Shown: positions 1-11,134 of the stretch, piece by piece
Numbering within the stretch: the stretch's first letter is position 1
Layout: each line of letters starts with the position of its first letter
Assembly (NCBI GenBank): GCA_945910005.1
Contig: OX246743.1
Coordinates: 6,541,084-6,605,083 of the forward strand
DNA length: 64,000 nt
DNA from: Isoperla grammatica
Taxonomy: Eukaryota; Arthropoda; Insecta; Plecoptera; Perlodidae
Reading direction: 5' to 3'
Made by a program: the position numbers and the translations under genes
The notes under the pieces: generated by a model
Database searches by the model: none
What the model saw: the letters and a program-made list of their open reading frames with translations, nothing else
Told to the model about the DNA's origin: nothing

Positions 1-1600
1 ATAATAAAATAAATAAATAAAGAGTATACGTTGCCCATGTAACAGAATTCGTATGAATCTGTGAAAATATAAGTCCCGACATTCTACGTATATATGGCTA
101 ACGAGTTTATTTATTTGTTCACAATATTGAGTAAATGAAAATAAACTTTATATTAATTTGAAGATCAAAGGGTGTTCTTTCAATTTCAAAATTAATTAAA
201 AACAAAGTTTGCGTTGGGTGGACATCACCCGAACCAGTATGCAATAACGTTTTTTTCATTGATTCGGGACCTTTGAGAGTTCCTCGTTTTTACAACATTG
301 GTGGGTTCTAATAACAACATTCTTCTCGTCCAAGTTATTGCCTATGTGTTGGAGTATGCCCGCGATATCAAGCTTCGTGTGTTCATTTTAATCACAGTTT
401 CAAGCGAGCAGTGCTCTTTCTATAGTTTTAATTAACGCAACTGCCGCAAAAGGGTTTAATTTTAAGTGATGTAGGGAAATTGGGAAAAGTGATGAAAATA
501 TAATGCTTACTGAATATGTTCTATTGAAATGTAGGAAGAATATTTATTGAATATGTTCTAGCGATGATCAATCTGTTCTAAGAACTAAATGGGTAGACTA
601 TAAAATAAAAATTTAATTAATTTTTTAGTTATTCATATTCTGTGCATTTCGTCGACTTTCTGTACATTATAAACAAGAATATACATCATTACGGCCCTAG
701 ATAACAGCTGCATGTTCAATAAGCATTTTGAGTTGTGGGGTTATTTTCATGATCCTACCTTACTACGAGTAGCGCGTCCTATATACTGCTATGACGTTGA
801 TACCTGTTACCTGGCTCACGGCAGCCTTCAAGATATCGATGTCTATCTGGTCGACCTAGAGAACTATGTCATCCCACAACAACCACCCTGTTGACTTAGC
901 CTCGTTTCTCCTGCAGTCTAGTCTCACAGTCCAAGCTGTGATCCAGCACGTGGGTGTGCTGTGCCCAACACATCCATCTAAAGTTTACAGAACACAAAGG
1001 GAAATATTGCTCATTTCTTAACGGTTTTGCTCAGTACGACGTGATAATAATAATAACTCGCTCGGTATACATTTAATTGCACCCAATTAATATTTCAAAT
1101 TTTCAAATTGAATATATGTTTTATTCATTTATTTAATGGTTTTAAAACATTTACAAAAAAGTTGCAATGAACAAAACTAAACAATTTACTTTAAGCGAAT
1201 ATGAAAACATTGAGCAAAATAAAAGAGCAAAAACACATCAATAAGAGGAAAGCAAAATTGAACTCTGGTATACAAGAACTACGACCCTAAGAAAGTATTT
1301 GCAAGCTCCGCGGCTCCTACTGAGTCAAGAACAAGTTGTTTTCTCTGAAAAGTTATCTTTTTCATGCAATATCAAAGAGGAACACAGATTGAAAATAAAG
1401 GTTGTTTTTTATAATACGCTGCTATGTAAACGAGATGAAATTGATCAAAGAAACGAAAGAGATTAGTTCCAGATTAAATGAAATTGATATTTAATTGTGA
1501 TACATCGCTTATTTCCCGTCGGGTTACGATTCAGCCGTTATCTTCAAAACCGAGACTCGCTTCTCGGTAAATACGAGACGTTCCACAAAACACAATGCGT
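1..1600. other. AT-rich spacer, no gene recognised
   Basis: This stretch is AT-rich and has no long frame, RNA gene or clear repeat. A 60-codon frame at 712-894 on the plus strand has no recognisable domain and is no longer than chance would give. Nothing else could be supported. Confidence 0.6.
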
Positions 1601-1601
1601 C

Positions 1602-1886
1602 TTATTCCGTGCATTCCCAATTCTTTCGAGATTGGTCGTCGCTGCGAGGGTTGGTGGGGGGAGGGGAGGGGGGGGGGGGGGGGGTGATCAGGAGGCTCCA
1701 GCCCACGGCAGCTCCACGGGGAATCGTAATGAGTTTTCCATCGGAAAATGTGCTTCCTTTTGTCAGTCGATCCAGATGGATTCTCTCAATTCTGTTGTGG
1801 GATCCTTCCTCAACGTCCTCGTCTATGATTCCTCGAATGGCTTCTTCTCTCCGCTGCGTCAGAGCCACAACTATAATCTGAACCAT
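1602..1886 (-). CDS. Possible coding fragment, unidentified
   Basis: A 94-codon minus-strand frame whose first two thirds have a charged, protein-like composition, including LTQRREEAIRGIIDEDVEEG and, further on, KLITIPRGAAVGW. The last third is a poly-proline run read from the G-rich tract at 1653-1684, so the true end, if coding, would lie before it. An in-frame TAA sits just upstream of the ATG. An AG directly before ATTATAG (minus strand) could be a splice acceptor and GTGGGC a donor, so a single internal exon is possible. No family was recognised. Overlapping plus-strand frames are probably shadows. This may equally be non-coding. Confidence 0.17.
   Translation of the reverse strand: MVQIIVVALTQRREEAIRGIIDEDVEEGSHNRIERIHLDRLTKGSTFSDGKLITIPRGAAVGWSLLITPPPPPSPPPTNPRSDDQSRKNWECTE
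1653..1684 (+). repeat. G-rich tract
   Basis: A run of guanines broken by a few A and T residues, with several G4 or longer blocks on the plus strand. It fits a G-quadruplex-forming sequence. Its exact length is prone to assembly error. Confidence 0.8.
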
Positions 1887-2317
1887 CGGAGATTAGTGCT
1901 GACCGAACTAAGTCTAGCCAAGTAAATAGGGCATTCAGGAAACTTGAAGCAACTTCCTCTTCTCTCCGCTAGAGCTCGGAGCGGGGTCGACTGTAAATTA
2001 AACGTAATCCCAAATAGCTGCGAGGTAAGTTTGAGGAGCTTTTTAATTTCTACTCCTTCATCAACGGTCTGTGTAAGCTTTCAACTTTCGGGAAGTTTCT
2101 TGAAACGCTAAATGAGCAGAACCACCGCCATTCCATGCCAATATTTAGACAAGTTTTACTTTGTATTCATGAGACCTGGATTTTTAAAGCTAACAACTCG
2201 AGTTGAATGTTGAAATGCTTCAATCAATCTCAATCTCTCAAGAAGGAATACTCCACGCAACCGAGGGTCAACTGAAACATAATATCACATTTAGGTGCAT
2301 ACACATAGTCCATGCAG
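1887..2317. other. Spacer, nothing recognised
   Basis: There is no gene, SINE head or inverted repeat that I could support here. Short frames are at chance level. Confidence 0.55.
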
Positions 2318-2442
2318 ACTTAAGCCTTCCTCAACTCAGCCTCGCCAAACGACCACTCACGGAACGGCATTGGCATGTGAACGGCTCCGTGATTGGTGGC
2401 TGGGTGAGGCTGAGGAGAGTCTGAGTTGAGGAGGGCTTGAGT
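2318..2442. repeat. Short hairpin element with ~22-bp arms
   Basis: The left arm (2318-2339) and right arm (2421-2442) are inverted copies with two mismatches over 22 bp, both containing CCTCAACTCAG in the arm sense. The ~80-bp loop contains GTGATTGGTGG. The size fits a small MITE or a solo hairpin. No target duplication was seen. Confidence 0.55.
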
Positions 2443-2484
2443 GTACACAACGCATTCGGGCCTCAGTATTTGCCAGAGTAGTTG

Positions 2485-2620
2485 GTCGCTGTCCATAGAG
2501 CGTTGGTCTAGTATATCGCGGTCCCGGGCTCGAACCCTGGCTTGGTATGGATCTCATGCAAGGTCCACTAGATCGCTTGTAGCGCGCTTCGCAATTACTC
2601 CACTAGGAGTAAATCCAGTA
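2485..2620 (+). mobile_element. Degenerate tRNA-headed SINE
   Basis: A box-A-like TTGGTCTAGTATATCGCGG (2502-2520) is followed by a box-B-like GGGCTCGAACCCTGG (2526-2540). These are the two internal Pol III promoter elements of a tRNA-derived SINE head. The head resembles the SINE at 7194-7376 (TTGGTCTAGTAAACCGCGG), but the downstream body differs. The 3' end and target duplication are not resolved. Confidence 0.55.
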
Positions 2621-2654
2621 AACCTGTGATATATAAAATTAAGTAGTGTACAAG

Positions 2655-2800
2655 GCGGTGCGTCGCGTACCCTGCGGGAGTTCCTACTTCTGTCGGTTAA
2701 AAACTACTTTAAAATGCTATAACCTTGACAAAAACAAAAATATGACATCCTATAGAGAATTAAATGTTCTTCCTTGTGATTATTTCTTTGTCCCAATAAA
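2655..2800 (-). mobile_element. Half copy of the 34447-34805 MITE family
   Basis: Segments with TACCCTGCGGGAGTTCC, TTCTGTCGGTTA and TTTAAAATGCT match, in order, the inverted right end of the element at 34447-34805. The adjoining stretch ending in TTTCTTTGTCCCAATAAA matches its inverted interior (GGAACAAAGAACC and the following TTCTCTAGGAGATGACAT). Only one half is visible, ending in an (AAAT)n run. Confidence 0.5.
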
Positions 2801-3272
2801 TAAATAAATAAATAAATTCACATTTAGAGTCTACGCACTCAGTAACTAAACTGATTTGCAGTGGGGGACTTTAATTTAAAGTGACTAAACCAACCATGTA
2901 GGCCTCGAACACCATCGACGAGTGAGCGATAACCAATCAAAGATCTCTTGCTATCGCTCACAGTACAGTTATAGGAATACCGGGTAAAAGCAGAGGGTAA
3001 ACTAGAAAATGAGTCACATTAATGATTTTATTATACTGGACACCGATGCTATCTCACCTTTACGTCTCATAGTTGACAACGACGCTAATCGAGACGATAC
3101 ATGGGTGATGTATAATACATGTGAGGGACAACTCAACCCACAGCTTGGATTCAACATGTTAAACGTGTAGCTCGGATGACTATTCCTGGTGTGCAACATA
3201 ATCTCACTAGTATGGCTTTACAATAGCAACAGTATCAATCCATACACCATGGCCGCTATATTGTGTCAACTC
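2801..3272. other. Spacer with an AAAT microsatellite at its left edge
   Basis: A short (AAAT)n run lies at about 2798-2815. The rest has no recognisable feature. The minus-strand frame at 3014-3199 is short and unremarkable. Confidence 0.5.
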
Positions 3273-3564
3273 CAATACTTTACCACCGATAGAGGTGGCT
3301 CAGCGGTAACACGCGAGACGGGAGGTCGCCGATTCGATTCCGGAAACCGGCAGTCCTGACTTAAGGTTTTTTCGAGGTTTTCCTCAGTCGTAAAGTCAAA
3401 TGCTAGAATTAAGTCCTACTAATAGCCCTCTGACATTCCTTCCCAGCTATCCAAACACCCTAATAACCTAGTTAGACACCTGAAGAGGGGCATATCTGGT
3501 AAAGCTGGTGTGCAACCTATAACGGGAATTCCGACGAAAAGCTATTAATAATCAATACTATACC
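3273..3564 (+). mobile_element. tRNA-derived SINE with target duplication
   Basis: The head has box A (GGTGGCTCAGCGGTAACA, 3294-3311) and box B (GATTCGATTCC), the Pol III promoter of a tRNA. The body runs to 3552. The insertion is flanked by near-identical 12-bp repeats, CAATACTTTACC (3273-3284) and CAATACTATACC (3553-3564), which fit a LINE-type target-site duplication and set the element at 3285-3552 (268 bp). A related head lies at 16378-16454 on the minus strand. Confidence 0.8.
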
Positions 3565-3867
3565 TCATGAACGGGAGTAAAGCCGTGATGTCACGTGAAT
3601 ATCAAGAAAAGTTCGAAGTGGATAAAACTGTGCAAGTGTTTTTTTTCATACAATTTATTAAAATTATCACAAAAACAGTGACACTAAATTCCCAACATTT
3701 CTCCTCACAGCTGTGTTCTTTCCACTTTTTACGTCGTGTCTCCGAAACTACCCCCTTGATAATATTTTATGCATCTTACCGGGGCAAGCGATGTACACTT
3801 AGTTTTACGAGCGAGGCGGGGGAGCCTCATATCAGCGATCCACTTTACGACTGTGAAGCGCCTTCTA

Positions 3868-3873
3868 AAGAAG

Positions 3874-3903
<30 letters not shown>
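3868..3903 (+). repeat. (AAG)12 microsatellite
   Basis: Twelve uninterrupted AAG units. They create artefactual Glu or Phe runs in the overlapping frames. Confidence 0.95.
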
Positions 3904-3904
<1 letters not shown>

Positions 3905-4279
3905 TGGAGAACGCGTAACAAATTAATACACGCGTTCGTTTGACAGTCTGATCCAGTGAGAGTGACCTAGTCGAAGGGATCAATATAGGTCGGGTCTAGG
4001 GTGGGCGCGAGGGACACTTGTTGAAGCGGGCCTGCTGGAGGGTGTCGCTGTTATACCAAGCCGACACAGTTATCGATTTTATTTTTAATTATCAAATAGT
4101 CTATTTTGTTTTTATGTTTGAAATTATGAGGCCGATACAAAAAAGTAGAACAATTTACATCAATTCAAATTATTTAATCCGTAAGACATACATGATACAT
4201 GTATGGATATCGTCATTATAAAAATATTTACAAGCATACAAGCCAATGTCGAATGATTGTAAACTCTGACAGAAACCAC

Positions 4280-4306
4280 AAACAAACAAACAAACAAACA
4301 AACAAA
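4280..4306 (+). repeat. (AAAC)n microsatellite
   Basis: About seven units of AAAC. Confidence 0.9.
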
Positions 4307-5281
4307 GAACAGAGAAACAAAGTTAACATACAAAAAAGAGAATATGGATAGTAACATAAATTTAATCTGTGCATGGGGTGATGGAGAATGAAAATAATTT
4401 TAGATTGTTGAATCTTTCAGATTTAGTTTGAAAGAAGATAATGATGGGAAGTTTTTGACGGATTGTGAGAGATGATTGTAGATTATCATGCATAAGTATT
4501 GGGGACTCGGTTTAAATGAGTGGTGGTTGAAGGGTTGGAAGAAGATATTAGAGCTACATAATGTTGTTCGCGCCTCGCAAACAAAATTGTTGCCCTCGAT
4601 GGATGAACATACTCCAAGCGTTTTAGATTATGAAGCAGTTGTTATTTACTTCGTATTTTACTTTAGTGACAAAACATTTTGCCGATGTCGATGTTTCTGT
4701 CGAGCCGTGTCAACTTGTCAGTATTCCATAAAACTTGTGTTGACACCAGGTATAATAAACACAACTACGATTTACCATAGTATAGTAATCACATTTAGTT
4801 TCAGTGCTCAAATTACCGGTTATAACTGAATATGTTGTATCTGGACCTGAAATATCGCCGAAGACTTCCCTAGAAACCATTTGAAATGATACGTAATGCG
4901 GTTTTCAAAACGATATCGTACCAAAGTAATTGATATATAACCCTCATATGATGTCGTTTCATATGTCATCTCTTACGACAGGTATTGAGCAAAAGAAGAC
5001 ATTGCAGTCTATATGTCTTGTATGACAGACTCCCGGTTCGAGTATTGTCTAACTGAATCATAACCACGTAAGTCATGAAAAACCCTCATGCCAACCTACT
5101 AACACAATACAGCGCACATTTGCCATTTGGTTAGTGATACAAATGTCGTTTATCGAGGTCGAACTAGAGAATGGAGTCGTGATGCCAGCGCCCTGTATAT
5201 GATTTTATTTTAATGTGGAATAGTTACACCAACAACAAAACATAATATTTTATTGTTGAACAATATTCGGTGTTCAGCTAG

Positions 5282-5932
5282 TTAAGCCGCATTCACATAA
5301 ATGACTATTGATTATTGACTATTGACTATTGACTAGTGATTATTGACTACCCAAAGAAAGATATGAACACTACACAACTAAGTTCTTTGACACGTATGAT
5401 CTGCCACCTAGAACAAATGAATCAAACTGATTGACAAACAACGAGCTGTCAAAATAATAAAATTGCAACATTATGAAGAAAACGAGGTATGGTGATAGTA
5501 ACTGTTCACCAGTTAAAACGTTTAATGATGGGCTTAACCAAGTTGTGAAGGTTTTGTATGTTTCTTGTTTGTTTTGAAGATTTGTTTTCAAAATAAGAAT
5601 ATTTTATTGTTTGACAGCTTCATAAAAATAATAAATAAATAATATTCGCCGGAAATAGTCAAAAACAAATATACTTTTGACAGACCCAAATTGAGTAGTG
5701 GTATTGACTTCCGTTGCTCCACATTCATTGCATGGCTGAACGCGAACGTTCTGATTGGTTGTGACTAGGACTTTGAGATACTTTCAAATCGTTAGTCAAT
5801 AGTCAATAATCAAAAGTCAAAAGTAAAGTTGTGTGAACGTCAGCACGTATACGCCTATGGTTCAATTCGCTTAATCACTAGTCAATAGTCAACAGTCAAT
5901 AGTCAATAGTCATTTATGTGAACGCGGCTTAA
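5282..5932 (+). mobile_element. TIR element of the AATAGTCAA family, PIF/Harbinger-like MITE
   Basis: The ends are AGCCGCATTCACATAAATGA on the left and the inverse of AGCCGCGTTCACATAAATGA on the right. Both run into arrays of TTGACTA or TAGTCAA words. TTAA is present on both sides (5282-5285 and 5929-5932), so the target duplication is TTA or TTAA. The body is about 643 bp with no transposase frame, so it is non-autonomous. An internal motif at about 5831 (TGTGTGAACGTCAGCACG, then CCTATGGTTCAA) is shared with elements at 15947, 46935 and 47801. Assignment to PIF/Harbinger rests on TA-rich 3-bp duplications in the related copies. Confidence 0.75.
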
Positions 5933-7183
5933 GTAAGCTGGTGTTTGACTGTTCTTTGTCAAGATTAAAATTAAACCGCAATATTTTGAGCACTTATCAG
6001 CATTCTTGACAAGAAACATTGTATAGTGCAACAAGTTGTTTTATAACATTGCACCTTCTTATTTCACACAAGTTTCTTTTTAATACAACTAAGCAGTGCC
6101 GCATCTTTGTAAATGCAAGCCCGGGGATTCTTATGGCAAATGAATATTACTCTGGATTGATCGTGCAAATATCAACCAGCCAGCACGTTCAATATACACG
6201 ATGACATCTAGATTGGTTTAGAATTCAATGAATAATCAAACATTTTCACATCGTCGTCAAAACGTGATTACGACGCCGCAAAGACATCAACGCCATCATA
6301 AAAGAAAGAAAATGTTTTCGGTCGCGTCCACATCAGCATTTTCAGATTCAAGCAATTCCACGCTTTACTTAGTGCGTAATAAATTCATTACATAATGCCG
6401 TACTTACTTTTTATAACTAGATTTTAATCGCGAAAAAGAACGTGATGTGAGTTTAAACCCATATTACCATAGAGGCAAAGCTTTCCTTTCGTCGGGAGTC
6501 ATGTGAGTAGGGGAAATATGTAACAACCCCCACGCATCATGTGAGTTACTCTTTATGTGGTGTGAGGGGTGGAGGGGGGGGGAGGGGTAATAACTAGGTG
6601 GGGGCTGCGACGTCGAGGCTGCTTCTAAGCCTAAAGGGACTCTTTCCATTCACTCAGACGACACTGAATTATGGATGCTATTCTGGTTGCAACGCCGAGC
6701 GCGCTACACGGTATTAAACTTTGTGAACTCACCCCCCACTTCCCACCACATTCGATCTAAGCCGACCGTCGCCTCACTCAGAAATAAAGTTACCTAACTC
6801 GTGAACACTGGTGGGGAATCTTATGTGCCTATAACTTGTATGATGGGAGGCCTACATACGATTACAGAGAGCCTTCTTAGAAAGTAGTAACCGTCCACTA
6901 AGAAATAACGGTTCTTTTGGAGTTTTTCTAAGAATAGATTACTACGTTTCATTTACACACATCTTAGGAAATCTTCAGTAGATACAAATAAAATTTTAAA
7001 AAAATTACAAAAAAGATATTAATGATTGCGTATGATTGTTCTTGTAGGGGACCGTGATGATACTTATACAAAGGATCCTAGATAATTTTTTTGCGGGTAC
7101 CTCACAAGTATGCGGGCGGCGGCCATCTTGGCAATATTTGTGAGTATGTTGTCATGGCCAACAATTAAAATATATAGCTTATG
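5933..7183. other. Spacer, G-rich patch near 6565
   Basis: No feature could be supported beyond a G-rich patch around 6560-6605. Frames at 6019-6204 and 6464-6649 are short and have no domains. Confidence 0.55.
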
Positions 7184-7386
7184 ATTGGTTCCGGGGCCGG
7201 CGCAGTTGGCCGAGGTCGATTAGGCGTTGGTCTAGTAAACCGCGGTCTCTGCGTTCCAGGTTCGAATCCTGGCTTGGGCATGGATGTCACGTGGCGTTTT
7301 TTCATCTTCACAATCACCCACTCATCGTCTCGATTAGCCTCGTTGCAAAAACATGGGACGTAAAACCCCAAATATCATTGGTTCCG
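7184..7386 (+). mobile_element. tRNA-derived SINE, intact, with 10-bp target duplication
   Basis: ATTGGTTCCG lies on both sides (7184-7193 and 7377-7386) and defines a 183-bp element at 7194-7376. Box A is TTGGTCTAGTAAACCGCGG and box B is GGTTCGAATCCTGG. The 3' end is GACGTAAAACCCCAAATATC. The same element occurs at 30986-31165, and an interrupted copy at 15925-16340. The identical duplication suggests a fairly recent insertion. Confidence 0.88.
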
Positions 7387-7617
7387 TGCCTTTTTTAATC
7401 TCCCCCCCCCCTCGACTTCTCTCAAAATGTCGATTCAGGTGGTGATCCTTTTTTAAGAGATTGAGGAACAACCACGTATAGATATATACATTTGAGTTTC
7501 ACTCACTATTGCTGGGGTGTATTGTGAAGTGTCCGTATTGCAATTTGGGGACCTTTAAACCGACATGAAAGAAACAACTATAGATCTTGTACATATGCAC
7601 ATCTCTTGGCAGACCAC
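7387..7617. other. Short spacer
   Basis: A short C-run lies at about 7403. Nothing else was recognised. Confidence 0.5.
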
Positions 7618-8202
7618 TTAAGGCCGGTTCACACACTTGATTAAGGCTAGTGACCAGAAGATAAGCTTATGGAAATGCGTGTAAGCGTTCACACAGAACT
7701 ACGGCTATCGCCAAGGCTAACGACTAGCGCTAGGGCTAACAAAAGATAACTGACTTTCATCTTCTGGCCATAGTCACTAGCTCGACCAATCAGAAATGGG
7801 AATATAATTTCCAAACAACCGATAGCATAAAAGCAACGGTAGTCAGTGCAGTAGTTGCTATCATTATGAAAGTACTACATGCGTCAGAAAAGACAACCAC
7901 TTTTTAACCTCAAAGTTTTACCAGGCTGGAATGTGTTTTACGAAAGATTACGACTTATTTTGTTTAGTCATGGCTTTCAACATGGGGTTTTGTGTTCTTA
8001 AGTCAGAAGATTTTGAGGTAACAGGTGACAGTTCAAATTGGCGGGAAAGGCTAACCAAAGAAGTCTGTATTTATTGTGAGGTATCTTCCTTTTAAAGACC
8101 TTGGAAAATTCGGTTAATCCGGACGTTATGTGAACCGGGAGCTCTTAGTTAGTTCTTAGCACTAGCTGTTAGTCGCTAGTCATTTGTGTGAACTCGTCTT
8201 TA
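7618..8202. mobile_element. TIR element, 579 bp, PIF/Harbinger-like, non-autonomous
   Basis: TTA flanks both ends (7618-7620 and 8200-8202). The left end AGGCCGGTTCACACA matches the inverted right end AGACGAGTTCACACA. Words of the CTAGTGACT or CTAGTCG type follow at both ends. Near the left end (7664-7696), in inverted orientation, is the motif TGTGTGAACGC...ACACGCATTTCC, which is shared with the other TIR families in the window. There is no transposase frame. Confidence 0.75.
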
Positions 8203-8484
8203 CGGTGATGTAACGATATTAACATGGTAAACATTGAACCACCACGCGTATGTTCTTCAAGTCTCTTTAAACCCACCTCTTTGACAGTGTGTTTGGTTCG
8301 TTTATGTTCTTTGAACCGAGCGATCCTGGTGTTGGTTTAGCCGAACTTCCACCCTGGCCCGCGTTTCAGCCACGTCGCACTGTCTATCTACGCAACTCTT
8401 GTGACAGTGATGTCCCCCTTTTGTTTTGCCTTTTTTAGAAACTTTTGTTATTTCCGTAATCAATAACTCCTCTGGGCCAACGCG
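8203..8484. other. Spacer
   Basis: No supported feature. The minus-strand frame at 8302-8547 enters the tandem repeat that follows and has no domain. Confidence 0.5.
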
Positions 8485-8645
8485 CGGCTCATTCTGAGGA
8501 GACAGATAGTTCGAGGTGCGTTCACACCCGCAGAGAGAGTGAGACATGAGTATGACTGTACGGCTCGTTCTGAGGAGACAGACGGTTCCAGGTTGCGTTC
8601 ACACCCGCAGCGACAGTGAGACATGACTGTACGGCTGGAGCAGAG
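8485..8645 (+). repeat. ~76-bp tandem repeat, two copies plus a fragment
   Basis: Copies begin at 8485 (CGGCTCATTCTGAGGAGACA) and 8561 (CGGCTCGTTCTGAGGAGACA), and a fragment begins at 8632. Each full copy also contains GCGTTCACACCCGCAG and AGTGAGACATGA. Confidence 0.85.
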
Positions 8646-8847
8646 ACAGGCAGAAGCCAGCTAATCTACTTGCATGAACAACACTGTTGACTGTATTGTA
8701 AAGGCCCGATCAGAACCAATTAGCGTTCGTAACTTAAGAAAATTACGAAGTTGGGCCAATGCAGTTCATATGCCAATGTTCACATGGAAATTCGCGAAAT
8801 TATCGCTACACGTAATTATCGAAAAGTTGAACCAACTTCATAGTCCA

Positions 8848-10530
8848 AGAGCCAGCAACATAAAAGCTCCCCTCATAAGGTACATATGTTTTGACTATTG
8901 GAATAGGAGCGGAAAAACTACTCTACTAACAAAACGCGCGTCTTACTCCTCAACGTGGGGGCTTTTAGGCCCCACAGGGGGCCAAAAAAGCCGAAAAAAG
9001 GCCCAAGGTTCCCCTCATAAGGTACATGGATGGAGTAAACGCCATTTTGTAGAGATAAGTGTCCCAAATACGAATTCGAAGAGTAAGACGGAATATTAGG
9101 GGGCGTTTACCGATCAGACGCCATTTTACCTAAAAAGGGCCATTTTTTATTTTCGCACATGCATGCGCTTAAATACTCAAATCATATCCGGAAATGTCTC
9201 GAGACGTAGAAAAACATACATTTTAAAGAAATTTTGGGTTATTGTCCTCGCCAGACGCCCTCAAAAGCGGCCCAAAAAGGCCAAGGTTCCCCTCATAAGG
9301 TACATGAATGGACTAAACGCCATTTTGTAGAGATAAGTGTCCCAAATACGAATTCGAAGAGTAAGACGGGATATTTGGGGGCGTTTACCGATCAGACGCC
9401 ATTTTGTCCAAAAAGGGCCACTTTTTATTTTCACACGTGCACGCGCTTTAACACCCAAAACATATCCTTAAATGCCCCAAAGGGTGAATACATTTCTAAG
9501 ATATTGTGTGATGTCCTCGCCAGCCCCCCCCCCCCCTCCCCCCCACAGCCACGATCCGGATGCGATAGTTTTGAAGCTCCGCCCACCCCTAACTTTAATA
9601 TACCAGTATTTATTATTATTAATGTCAGGATTTAAGGATATGTTTTGGGTGTTAAGTGCGTGCATGTGTGAAAATACAAAGTGGACCTTTTTGGGTAAAA
9701 TGGCGTCTGATCGGTAAACGCCCCCTAATATCCCGTCTTACTCTTCGAATTCCTATTTGGGACACTTATCTCTACAAAATGGCGTGTACTCCATTCATGT
9801 ACCTTATGAGGGGAACCTTGGCCTTTATGGGCCTATTTTGAGGGCGTCTGGCGAGGACAATAACCCAAAATTTCTATAAATGTATGTTTTTCTACGTCTC
9901 GAGACATTTCCGGGTATAGTTTGAGTGTTTAAGCGCATGCATGTGCGAAAATAAAAAATGGCCCAATTGGGTAAAATGGCGTCTGATCGGTAAACGCCCC
10001 CTAATATCCCGTCTTACTCTTCGAATTCCTATTTGGAACACTTATCTCTACAAAATGGCGTTTACTCCATTCATGTACCTTATGAGGGGAACCTTGGCCT
10101 TTTTGGGCCCCTTTTGAGGGCGTCTGGCGAGGACAATAACCCAAAATTTCTTTAAAATGTATGTTTTTCTACGTCTCGAGACATTTCCGGATATGTTTTG
10201 AGTGTTTAAGCGCATGCATGTGCGAAAATAAAAAATGGCCCTTTTTGGGTAAAATGGCGTCTGATCGGTAAACGCCCCCTAATATTCCGTCTTACTCTTC
10301 GAATTCCTATTTGGGACACTTATCTCTACAAAATGGCGTTTACTCCATCCATGTACCTTATGAGGGGAACCTTGGGCCTTTTTTCGGCTTTTTTGGCCCC
10401 CTGTGGGGCCTAAAAGCCCCCACGTTGAGGAGTAAGACGCGCGTTTTGTTAGTAGAGTAGTTTTTCCGCTCCTATTTCAAAAGTCAAAACATATGTACCT
10501 TATGAGGGGAGCTTTTATGTTGCTGGCTCT
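8848..10530. mobile_element. Foldback element, 1683 bp, with tandem units in its arms
   Basis: The two ends are long inverted copies. The left starts AGAGCCAGCAACATAAAAGC and the right ends with its complement. The left arm (8848 to ~9477) holds two copies and the right arm (~9632 to 10530) three copies of a ~277-bp unit. That unit contains CGTCTGATCGGTAAACGCC, CCTTATGAGGGGAACCTTGG and GGCGTCTGGCGAGGACA. The ~155-bp centre contains a poly-C run. Long inverted repeats built of tandem units are the hallmark of Foldback-type DNA elements. Frames inside (8674-9099, 9234-9635 and others) are by-products of the repeats. No transposase was seen and no target duplication is clear. Confidence 0.8.
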
Positions 10531-10571
10531 CCGTCTATCAACTTTACAGCTAATTTCAGTAATTTTCTAAA

Positions 10572-10589
10572 TTGTGCGCATGCGCACAA
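10572..10589. repeat. Perfect 18-bp palindrome
   Basis: TTGTGCGCATGCGCACAA reads the same on both strands. It lies 42 bp beyond the right end of the foldback element. Confidence 0.9.
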
Positions 10590-11134
10590 AACCAAATACA
10601 CATATTTCTAGTTTGTTTGCGGGTTTTAAGAAAGCTGTTGAGGTTATAATGGACGATTTTAGTTTTCATTAATCTTGTGCAAAGTTCAGAACATTTTGTA
10701 CAATAATAGCAGGTCAGATTATCGCGGAAAGTGCAGTCATATCTGAATGGTTTATGTTAATTTGTGAAATTTCATTCTGAACACCTACATCAATTTTTAA
10801 AATTTGTACGCGTTAATTTTCGCACGCTAATTGGTTGTGACCGCGCTTTAGACTGGTGCATTATTTACCTCACTACTACTAAACAGCTTTATTTTAAACA
10901 TTTACTAATTTGAATCAGCTTGATTTATAAGTTTTATTGGCCACTCTGTAGAAAAAAGGTTAAAATGCATATGCATCGTCCAGAAATGCAGCGTTGTTGG
11001 TATTTGCAGTTAGGTATAATTTAGTTAAGTATTTAGTTATAATGTCTGCGTTAATGCTAGCAAACCTTAGTACATATATACATCCGTTGAGGTATAAGGA
11101 TATTCAATCCATGATTCTGCTTAAAAACTACCAA
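10590..11134. other. AT-rich spacer
   Basis: Nothing recognised. The frame at 10994-11338 is mostly made of the tandem array that follows. Confidence 0.55.

Larger units (their letters stand above)
3565..5281. other. Spacer with GAA and AAAC microsatellites
   Basis: Holds an (AAG)12 tract at 3868-3903 and an (AAAC)n tract at about 4280-4306. Frames at 3567-3926 and 4488-4829 are open, but the first is extended by the microsatellite (a glutamate run) and the second shows no domain. No gene is supported. Confidence 0.6.

Noticed and set aside
3567..3926. 119-codon frame with a glutamate run
   Set aside because: The length depends on an (AAG)12 microsatellite, with no domain upstream of it.
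7194..7290. Genuine tRNA gene
   Set aside because: Boxes A and B are present but no cloverleaf with a proper acceptor stem can be formed, and the sequence recurs as a SINE with target duplications.
8674..9635. ORFs of 133-141 codons at 8674-9099 and 9234-9635
   Set aside because: They lie in the foldback arms. The shared peptide segments simply reflect the 277-bp repeat unit.
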